Assembly: GCA_963575745.1 (NCBI GenBank)
Contig: CAUYUJ010005002.1
Coordinates: forward strand, 1,233,479 to 1,297,478
Origin: Prorocentrum cordatum
Taxonomy: Eukaryota > Sar > Dinophyceae > Prorocentrales > Prorocentraceae
DNA length: 64,000 nucleotides
Direction of reading: 5' to 3'
Numbering within the stretch: position 1 is the stretch's first letter; each line of letters opens with the position of its first letter. The position numbers and the translations under genes were made by a program. This document shows positions 62,601 through 64,000 of the stretch, piece after piece. Under the pieces are notes generated by a model that made no database searches, was not told the DNA's origin, and worked only from the letters and a program-made list of their open reading frames with translations.

Positions 62601-63666
62601 CGAGCTCCGCCTCGACAAGCGGCTGCATGTCTGTCGGGTGGTGCAGGATCGCATCAGCGAGGTACGCCAGGGCGTCTTGGTCGGGTGGGGGAAGGCCTCT
62701 TGGTAGTAAGGCGTGGGCCCGTGAGAGGTATGGCGGCAATGGTGCCGTGAAAGCCTCAGGGCCGACGAGCTGGGCACGAGCGCCCTGGTATTCCAGAAGG
62801 AGGCCAAAGTAGCGAGTGGGGTGCTCGCGGCTGCCCTGGATACGAGTGAGGTTGCGGTTGGTGCGCTGTCTGTCGGGGCCTGCTCTGTGCCAGATGTCCT
62901 CGCACATGTCGAACGCGGTGCGCTGGCGCAGGGCGTCGGTTGTGTCCTCAGAGTCCTCCTGGAAGAGGTGATCGTACTGTGGCAGATGAAGCGTCGCCAG
63001 GATGTACGGGACGCAGTCCTCGAGCCATGCCCAGAACACGTCCTGGTGGTCCTCACCTGGTGCCCACGCCGCAGCGCACGGTATGAGCCGGGCGCGGATC
63101 ATCATCAGGTGCCAGAAAGCGGGGTCCTCCTCGGGTTCGCCCCTAGCGCACAGGGGGGTGGTGAGACCCGTGGGGCTATAGCGGGGCACGACAGCGGGGC
63201 TGAAGCCGCCACTGCGTGCCTGGCCTATATCAACGTCCCCGTCAAGGATCTGCTGCACCACGGTCGAGGCCACGCTGGGGGTGGATTTCGATGCATGTGT
63301 CGTAGTTGACAAGGGCGTGCATGCGCTCACGATGGCGCCCAGCGGTCCGTTGCCGCACGGACCCGCGGCTGCGGTGCTGTTCACGATCGGGTCCAAAATG
63401 GTGCAGTGATCGTACTTGTAGATGCTGTCATCGTAAAGGTAGAAAAGAGTCCCACGTTCAGCATGTCGCAGGAAAACCTCACCTCCATGCTGGGGCGCAC
63501 CGCCTGAAGACGGGTGTGCTCCAGCGAGCGAGGGGAGGGCCAGGCTGCAGGCAAGGCGCCACATGATGGCGAGGCCTGGCGGGCGGCGCGAGCGATGAGC
63601 CAAAAGCTGCATGTCAGCACGCATCCTCAGATACCCCTGCATGCTCATGTACATTGCAACAATCAC
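50668..63666 (-). CDS. Giant retroelement polyprotein, 4,332 aa: N-terminal unknown modules, APE endonuclease, RT, RNase H
   Basis: A reverse-transcription polyprotein with a very long N-terminal extension. Domains in order, by residue: hydrophobic signal-like segment ~35-55; unknown region; membrane segments ~577-595 and ~681-706; ADP-ribosyltransferase-like segment ~1005-1085; Cys-rich region ~1500-1570; Pro/Ser/Arg-rich linker; AP endonuclease ~2426-2701; RT ~3068-3382; zinc knuckle ~3645-3665; RNase H ~3743-3892; two to three acidic repeats (QEDDxFxFGGG) ~3970-4110; and a short coiled coil near the C-terminus. The start at 63666 is the first ATG of the open frame; Met35 at 63564, just before the hydrophobic segment, is a good alternative. 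There are no internal stops. Twelve nucleotide hairpins are embedded in the frame. The endonuclease, RT and RNase H calls are firm; the N-terminal 2,400 residues have no family I recognise. Confidence 0.9.
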   Translation of the reverse strand: MIVAMYMSMQGYLRMRADMQLLAHRSRRPPGLAIMWRLACSLALPSLAGAHPSSGGAPQHGGEVFLRHAERGTLFYLYDDSIYKYDHCTILDPIVNSTAAAGPCGNGPLGAIVSACTPLSTTTHASKSTPSVASTVVQQILDGDVDIGQARSGGFSPAVVPRYSPTGLTTPLCARGEPEEDPAFWHLMMIRARLIPCAAAWAPGEDHQDVFWAWLEDCVPYILATLHLPQYDHLFQEDSEDTTDALRQRTAFDMCEDIWHRAGPDRQRTNRNLTRIQGSREHPTRYFGLLLEYQGARAQLVGPEAFTAPLPPYLSRAHALLPRGLPPPDQDALAYLADAILHHPTDMQPLVEAELAAAPMEPLNPPPPAGLAQHATGDQAADDPVSWLLQHIAASDISDTPLDSFHASDDISNISLGSVHVDDSQDDMETQDRDGTTPPGDTAQRDRDSEPHLGHTSSHSSPPNNSAQADPCAQLNDAEGATAADATSHTTASPAHASPRSGGFSPAAALAGPGHPQTAGGSTTPRTSVYRVNVTDSNPSVIDHWQADIDNDPIDDEYPDASGSHEPQHSAAASRHCGCLICLFVATYAIVIAMPYKDQIDGYLPTPSRDPSYRQRRRREAAAPGPSVPTTSRRTTTYNVTSALWATLKWTSVKLRDSVPGGASAVGVGLGGALKWASGKLGAIATGGVACGLLLVGAKLLAQGAVGHVGARICARALDSSTAQWCLRCCQPSRRPRDEATYTMPCTLADEHDDQHVHSLRHPLLQEHYAAAVAAAVADVTTATTAAIVEVTAAVSRASSVTPRSTSPSPRDGSKSGAAYGNLPTNEDATAHGSDTEARETRECTHDSPWSIFRHADARGSSPDADTQPPRRRARYASPARPQAPSGPGMPYTALKPPTRNLRNTIQRDPAVPVPPKSILNALYQNGFALGNSGVSTEDIKDALRLHDHPRFTHDLTLQALGPWTDIMQRPPNRLTWVLEDSGGNSGETIFPYLTWDLRQPTTDAPTVFWHGTRGDLAARLAASGGHLLPGPRREAKGRTGTNVGRTYVSVHPSLAAWYAMPPHPPYSLEDDTLAWGPIALWMCEATQPPRGENRHNVVKGEAHGARLIYPRVLSLLIRMDWCAPTEAASRCRALPHAYGMGDCAHALHIAGYDHPDLREAAEAHDQEASTRRRPVIAAAWPPPQALYSPEAARVWAKQHYDTEAATRDDPNQPRPRVSLRKLQLDPKPLIDLVYTGLQAVPVRGHPDARESRPSGSSPGAASGPPRTHKSGTALAHSPDRSSTSSGADERRTPSLISAAAALARGHARPRRSASRSSRQSGGNSTSDNSGIETWEHIETEEEPTAYHVLAYHVRDVRARVNAPGIEVWLDPGDHHDGAYLPWGTTVMGHRVINPAVAGRDGWVILHHDHGDTTTKLWAPTQVHVKADDTWRTVMVPADMGPQWIECHAEDARLPAEVVRTTGQSWFADVWPLWDRPRPHPDDPGTNEHALPPLPGRWSCLQCRFQCCQYCAARRNTQLGTSGQPTCPDCARSGLRTLMDWSTDYSCNSWTCAYSTDNRDSDTCCLSSRCPHPPSPHSLLDVRATGMPPHILARQFGNAPAHHDLKEPPRAPSGPGGEPPQPGQAGYQGQWYFPPRPRRVPRQGLPDGTRRPPGFTGTGMPEEPFPDQPLWREGYVLFGPHQALKEEFTFNKTVRRPYSLAITNMYRDRVTVRTVCESIAERIHTTRTRWRDVVLYWDAEGGPGPQALDYDMRLCDAMVSRATTEAELNHDRSNRGSFCLYGPAHQRAVNITAISEPQNIDYMEHVRRYSPVGETYPDHAFEHVYRGWQRPDVPTILPDTRPLSRADQQRYQQHQQRIQQRDQRDAGQPSTPRYRSPARVPTGGSTAYGGVAAYYRGPIGARPAAAGAAASSYGHAPHARVHPAVIGYPRALVQALPRATSPVPGSTRAWGHYSGRHDGTSSNQPAAITPAASAQGAATNRGRTGRPEGWRDANVRAWQPRQHTPPPNVAAALRPAQAKPAPPERERQPLVPLVLTYTQAHHSASPRHSEGSAHHVSPRPDAVDPDQATATAEGGTSASRQPSPSPCAAPIRSPSRADSERANAQATSPRDRHTGGRVPRSRSCSRHSSRKAPGSSTSSPPRETQADGRAPEVVPRFGASVIEPGQVDLEPTPSTDHEPPLPTRVIVPIDEAPTFDPFKNKYRVKDLAAGFGGGSPLSPQSRGGAPATSAAAAAAAAPRGISPVRNAGLTAAGMDEAQRQATDRAARAVPPDAAHQDTDGAGAPPQDGPAVSRAQYMRVRCAAAAPSRRRRFAFAFVFGRTDRGVASLSLCCRLTSPPLVPYGTGVRRIFRDSFTDVYEPPLAQCRPCLAYTSGLTAASAPVKLIHRNAMSSYCGQAFYLGEGQADLHRAGRANPSSTDGDGPGRSIHLVSLNITSLSANWPTITALGVDHNAAVIALQETRHAKPTRQAIATSAANPHHGGYHASLGPDLDLARAQRRAAHGGTDHTVVGNTGASGGVAILSKDAIVDSTVDDTAPCIVALKAKKRWHEAFLPLCTQHRRRRRRNNHGPAGIYIASLYGIAGGDSTDLFRLADCAAARVGSAPYFICMDANTNIDDNPHLLHMMQRGWFNVAEGTPDHTMHTYGNIPDWDRVTKCPRTSRIDYIIANQAARSLVTDFCYLRDLPAKSHVGLQVTLDLSRLDHTARRLLAPTPYPPNDGAHEGHELQALGTLIAGRYQDRMEQADTRDDVERMFALANEASHEYHLTRLRDLPPPPPDHPKKKPPTMHGLTPMFEERPVVPRAFPTYGASTIHMNRLRKLHRQLCELRFIGQHHHLDCRAIPPYLAQRIDCTWTAARLLCHKLRPTVLLDFPEAWTPDEPAPHGEHLDGLIQNLDLELARRANRAKAERIKIWAEGVREPSGRKAAIYARAADSSPTAYLRTPTTPDDTQLHCDTNAFKPDKASTDDSDADTEAGGFSPSDGSSPDTDNDEDHTCEPPPAQVPDILPANAIVANTKDMLKLMVDTWEPILGRYRARAGHDAEAMPTWADFYDEYRQELPTPSPATPFHLTDDQLIHFIRTRSPRRAGGLDGWTTKEAKELPDDILRLFASVLRAMQRTGTIPEPLLHVPNPCLRKGRGELPTDQRLLSVLSVWMYAWEAPAYRSLTDWRKGWTHATSFGAVPKATIGDVSTSLALRIEHARALLLPLAGAALDRQKCFDYLITDICLNLALHAGCPQDIVTVRRNFYSRHKRYIRMNGAYSKELARTNGHLQGSSWSLDDIKLLMCVWTKRQHRYVPRSLSTTFVDDSNSTTHTAPELQKSLDETAKFDRFSGQRIHPGKVAGWALTDELHAAVTQLTLAERPLRVVDSFKLVGSYINAEAAPAPAALNLTATADARVRRATSRLPRIGKLPSPMLIKARHARSLAASVCTTGTDIQAPSGPVKTAYNHALKAAIRPKGNKWVEFWTLMAVCVPGHALEIDAITQREVFLCLRRQVNRDATLCGLVRDLQHHVQTLFGGGPVGRLVQTLQQLRWTWPTFGIMYDDWGCQISWLNLPQNAFLHMLRASQRRAFLRRIKPRRHDLGYLASVRQGLDLFASTWLARTKGAAKCNAWQLALLLNYLSGGDHTQQRRSRSNTSADPSPICRYCDEEEETQEHTVRDCKCWARERLPLTTLISDEQWARLPPHTRHCGLFDEDPALLDLQADLARDPLPQPIPRPPPEGDPAASAQDSYTTYLDHDTGWTWVYAATDGACTNQAIPLLARAGYGVYYGIDHRMNYSARVHGITQNAQLAETLAIVHLTACAERPVHVFVDNQAVVDGFQSIIDGHSPPQGTHVELWEKIHRCVMAKPNMFRVEKIASHLGDMGIDLGLIGPIAEEFNRQADALATTAARTHNLPDDIVEAAKTRHRQATVLHGVAVAIYERRHRTLPLPHRRAGFTAAELNKMEPNPLLSDQAPPAAGPDIPQNPDELWAEAQRAIFDEQEDDPFGFGGGLDFLGDGPASANLAPSGTRTSPSTPPLRAASHPHDNAAHLQDADEQEDDLFSFGGGSDASDDGPVSQNPAPSGNLSTPTATPSPRATSPPYDDIGHRQDADDDLGDPRGLSGIDDAPPTPHAADHAALPRRHPSTRPTSEPLHGIMIGPTAQTTPPPHRRQPAGAASAPPQGTEPDRPSRPVHASIVAEREDAALPTSRGVALAAPALGSRVPLQSPFKGDGRQRTGCRTTLVHHLDRRTEDLASVSRPSAAGTEQPPLTDRETELSQAMAALQQRCVALAADLAAAQARQGPLLQRLHSAGRAFAELLTPSPDGAVPSLTIQAMLSSFRGAPPGAPR
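51058..51080 (-). other. Bulged-C hairpin H1
   Basis: mRNA-sense core GGCTCCAGCC (complement of 51064-51073) with a bulged C (51074). Lower stem of 6 bp with one mismatch (51061/51077). Codon phase: the core's first G is the third base of a codon. Confidence 0.8.
51172..51200 (-). other. Bulged-C hairpin H2
   Basis: Core GGCTTCAGCC (complement of 51181-51190), bulged C at 51191, then a 9-bp lower stem including one G-T pair. Lies 117 bases from H1. Confidence 0.85.
51340..51735 (-). repeat. Imperfect tandem repeat in the polyprotein C-terminal region
   Basis: About 60-residue units: DEQEDDPFGFGGG, then DEQEDDLFSFGGG, then a decayed DADDDLGDP, each followed by a Pro/Ser/Thr-rich stretch and HxxDNAAHLQDA-like or YDDIGHRQDA-like ends. 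Acidic and probably disordered. Confidence 0.7.
51990..52440 (-). other. RNase H domain of the giant polyprotein
   Basis: Residues ~3743-3892. All four acidic positions are visible: ATDGACTNQ (Asp3751), QLAETLAIV (Glu3794), VFVDNQAVVDG (Asp3814) and RQADALA (Asp3885). IASHLGD before the last motif fits the usual histidine loop. It probably removes RNA from the RNA/DNA hybrid. Confidence 0.9.
52474..52496 (-). other. Bulged-C hairpin H3
   Basis: Core GGCTTCAGCC (complement of 52480-52489), bulged C at 52490. Lower stem TCCTG/CAGGA (plus-strand bases), extended by a G-T pair. Confidence 0.85.
52672..52734 (-). other. Zinc knuckle between RT and RNase H
   Basis: CRYCDEEEETQEHTVRDC, a C-x2-C-x8-H-x4-C pattern at residues ~3645-3665, as seen after the RT in many LINE proteins and also in LINEs A and B. 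Confidence 0.8.
53504..53524 (-). other. Bulged-C hairpin H4
   Basis: Core GGCTCCAGCC (complement of 53509-53518), bulged C at 53519. Lower stem AGCGC/GCGCT (plus-strand bases), 5 bp, unrelated in sequence to the other lower stems. Confidence 0.85.
53520..54465 (-). other. Reverse transcriptase domain of the giant polyprotein
   Basis: Residues ~3068-3382. RRAGGLDGWT is the usual opening motif of LINE RTs. Motif A is GAALDRQKCFDYL (Asp3213, Asp3219), motif B region LQGSSWS, and motif C TTFVDDSN (Asp3306, Asp3307), followed by KVAGWAL. FVDD replaces the common YADD/FADD, but both catalytic aspartates are kept. Confidence 0.9.
54727..54747 (-). other. Bulged-C hairpin H5
   Basis: Core GGCTTCAGCC (complement of 54732-54741), bulged C at 54742. 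Lower stem GCTGG/CCAGC. Read in phase as GFSP. Confidence 0.85.
55570..56391 (-). other. AP-type (EEP) endonuclease domain of the giant polyprotein
   Basis: Residues ~2426-2701: SIHLVSLNITSL opening, LQETRH (catalytic Glu), GGVAILSK, YIASLYG, FICMDANTN (Asp-x-Asn), SRIDYIIAN (Asp) and a closing SHVGL. All the usual endonuclease motifs are present in order. It would nick the target DNA for target-primed reverse transcription. Confidence 0.9.
56520..56543 (-). other. Bulged-C hairpin H6
   Basis: Core GGCTTCAGCC (complement of 56527-56536), bulged C at 56537. Lower stem CGG/CCG, then one extra unpaired base at 56523, then TGA/TCA. Sits ~135 bases before the endonuclease domain in the mRNA sense. 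Confidence 0.8.
57739..57761 (-). other. Bulged-C hairpin H7
   Basis: Core GGCTTCAGCC (complement of 57745-57754), bulged C at 57755. Lower stem CCCCTG/CAGGGG, 6 bp. Confidence 0.85.
58815..58845 (-). other. Bulged-C hairpin H8 (swapped inner stem)
   Basis: Core GCCTTCAGGC (complement of 58825-58834): the inner stem pairs are exchanged relative to most copies but still pair. Bulged C at 58835. Lower stem of 10 bp, including one G-T pair and a run of seven C-G pairs, the longest of the set. Confidence 0.9.
58955..59169 (-). other. Cys-rich region of the giant polyprotein
   Basis: From residue 1500: CLQC, CCQYC, CPDC at about 1528, then further single cysteines to about 1570 (CNSWTC, CC). Regular CxxC pairs suggest one or two zinc-binding modules. 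Confidence 0.6.
59885..59909 (-). other. Bulged-C hairpin H9
   Basis: Core GGCTCCAGCC (complement of 59892-59901), bulged C at 59902. Lower stem GCCCCAG/CTGGGGC, 7 bp, perfect. Confidence 0.9.
60400..60660 (-). other. ADP-ribosyltransferase-like segment in the giant polyprotein
   Basis: VFWHGTRGDLAARL (His1011) is followed after ~35 residues by NVGRTYVSVHPSLAAWYA (Tyr1048) and later a Glu near 1080 (LWMCEAT). WHG(S/T)R followed by a G-x-Y-(F/V)-(A/S) motif is the pattern of H-Y-E type ADP-ribosyltransferases such as PARP; RNA 2'-phosphotransferases share the fold. This is a motif-level resemblance only. Confidence 0.4.
61001..61021 (-). other. Bulged-C hairpin H10 (swapped inner stem)
   Basis: Core GCCTTCAGGC (complement of 61006-61015), bulged C at 61016. 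Lower stem CCAGG/CCTGG, perfect. Lies ~350 bases before the ADP-ribosyltransferase-like segment in the mRNA sense. Confidence 0.9.
61549..61626 (-). other. Predicted membrane segment 2 of the giant polyprotein
   Basis: Residues ~681-706, containing GGVACGLLLVGAKLLAQGAV, are moderately hydrophobic. The following segment has a cysteine group (WCLRCCQPS) that could be palmitoylated or bind metal. Confidence 0.4.
61881..61938 (-). other. Predicted membrane segment 1 of the giant polyprotein
   Basis: Residues ~577-595, CGCLICLFVATYAIVIAM, are uncharged and hydrophobic, preceded by His/Arg and followed by a charged segment. Confidence 0.5.
62143..62169 (-). other. Bulged-C hairpin H11
   Basis: Core GGCTTCAGCC (complement of 62151-62160), bulged C at 62161. 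Lower stem of 8 positions with one mismatch (62148/62164) and one G-T pair. Read in phase as GFSP. Confidence 0.8.
63192..63214 (-). other. Bulged-C hairpin H12
   Basis: Core GGCTTCAGCC (complement of 63198-63207), bulged C at 63208. Lower stem GG/CC, one mismatch, then CAG/CTG. Nearest to the start codon, about residue 154. Read in phase as GFSP. Confidence 0.75.
63500..63564 (-). other. Signal-peptide-like segment of the giant polyprotein
   Basis: From Met35 the protein reads MWRLACSLALPSLAGAHPSS: an arginine, a hydrophobic core and an Ala-Gly-Ala cleavage-like end. This suggests entry into the secretory pathway, unusual for a LINE protein. If Met1 is used, the segment is internal. Confidence 0.4.
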
Positions 63667-63825
63667 GCCCCCTGCAAGATGACGGGTGTCCCTACACCAG
63701 ATAGCTTGCGCGTGCTGCTGCCAAAACTGACATGATATGACAAGAAAGAGATACGACGCGAAGAGAGAAGAGATGCCTCTGAAGGCGCTTCCTCGGAGGG
63801 CTGAGGCAGGCTCTCTGAGGCACCT
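63667..63825 (-). other. Leader upstream of the giant frame
   Basis: About 160 bases between the upstream stop and the giant frame's first ATG. It contains GCGCCTTCAGAGGC (about 63776-63789), a possible degenerate member of the hairpin family with weaker lower pairing. No spliced-leader sequence was seen. Confidence 0.4.
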
Positions 63826-63999
63826 TCAATAGGGTTCCTGGGTGACCCGACCCTTGTCTTTGCCTTTGTCAGCCCCTGGGGGCCCCGTCCCTGGGGTGAC
63901 CTGGCCTGGCTGGTCGATCCACCCGCAGACAACCACGGGATCGGCAACTGATGCAGCTTCCTCCTTCTTAGTTTCGAGAGTGGCCACCTGTGGCAGGTG
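63826..63999 (-). CDS. Partial upstream ORF (C-terminal 57 residues), cut by window edge
   Basis: An open frame enters from the right edge and stops at 63826-63828. It reads QVATLETKKEEAASVADP, then a hydrophobic patch (VVVCGWIDQPG) and a Gly/Lys/Asp-rich tail ending RVTQEPY. Its position ~160 bases before the giant frame would suit an ORF1 (Gag-like) of the same element. It is short, and no family is recognisable. Confidence 0.3.
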   Translation of the reverse strand, partial: HLPQVATLETKKEEAASVADPVVVCGWIDQPGQVTPGTGPPGADKGKDKGRVTQEPY

Positions 64000-64000
64000 G

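Larger units (their letters stand above)
50302..63666 (-). mobile_element. Giant LINE-like retroelement, apparently intact
   Basis: It comprises a 13-kb intronless frame with endonuclease, RT and RNase H, a ~365-base 3' UTR and a (TC)n tract. The protein is unrelated in detail to LINEs A and B: RT motifs are FVDD against IDDF, and the spacing differs. The 5' end is unclear. A small frame ending at 63826 could be an upstream ORF1, which would put the element's 5' end outside the window. An uninterrupted frame of this length suggests recent activity or selection. Confidence 0.8.

Noticed and set aside
51058-63214. Iron-responsive-element identity for the bulged-C hairpins
   Set aside because: The bulged C on the 5' side is similar, but the upper stem is too short and the loop is UUCA/UCCA, not the six-base CAGUGN loop.
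51058-63214. Conserved GGFSP peptide repeat as a protein motif
   Set aside because: Only three of the twelve sites encode it; the others encode GSSP, ASA, PSG or APA because the phase or the bases differ.

Overview
The window comes from the nuclear genome of a dinoflagellate. The direct evidence is the dinoflagellate spliced-leader (DinoSL) sequence, present as tandem genomic relics at 12015-12050, 23336-23371 and 43505-43540. GC-rich coding DNA, intronless retroposed genes, abundant LINE-like elements and very heavy simple-sequence content fit this. I cannot name the genus.

Layout. Bases 2-14484 and 31514-46001 are two near-identical copies (A and B) of one ~14.5-kb block. In order it holds: an APE-type LINE with RNase H (ORF1 plus a frameshifted ORF2), a 3' hairpin and (CT)n tail, an array of a perfect 24-bp palindrome, an 11/12-bp minisatellite, a (GTAT)n tract, a CCAAGACGG-type minisatellite, and a spliced-leader-derived retrogene for a secreted Pro/Thr-rich protein with a C-terminal VWD-like domain. 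Bases 19862-25830 (copy M) repeat only the second half, from the minisatellite through the retrogene. Copies M and B both run on into a ~100-bp tandem repeat at exactly the base where copy A enters a 156-bp foldback. Between and after the blocks lie other minisatellites, a ~570-bp foldback, a 1.45-kb (TAC)n tract, a (CCTCAG)n tract and degenerate tandem repeats. Bases 47.3-50.3 kb are mostly low-complexity DNA.

The right end (50668-63666, minus strand) is one uninterrupted 4,332-codon reading frame of a different, apparently intact, giant retroelement. It has an N-terminal hydrophobic segment, two likely membrane segments, an ADP-ribosyltransferase-like segment, a Cys-rich region, an AP-type endonuclease, a reverse transcriptase, a zinc knuckle and an RNase H with all four acidic residues. 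A (TC)n tract follows its 3' end, as it does in the other LINE.

Main novelty. Inside the giant frame I find twelve copies of a short hairpin, spaced about 1.0-1.3 kb apart for most of its length. In the mRNA sense each has a variable but base-paired lower stem, a single bulged C on the 5' side, an inner stem GGC/GCC (swapped to GCC/GGC in two copies) and a UUCA or UCCA loop. Lower-stem sequences differ between copies while pairing is kept, and the hairpin is read in two different codon phases. The constraint is therefore on nucleic-acid structure, not on peptide. It looks like a dispersed set of protein-binding or packaging-type RNA signals, or a mobile hairpin; I know of no described family that matches.
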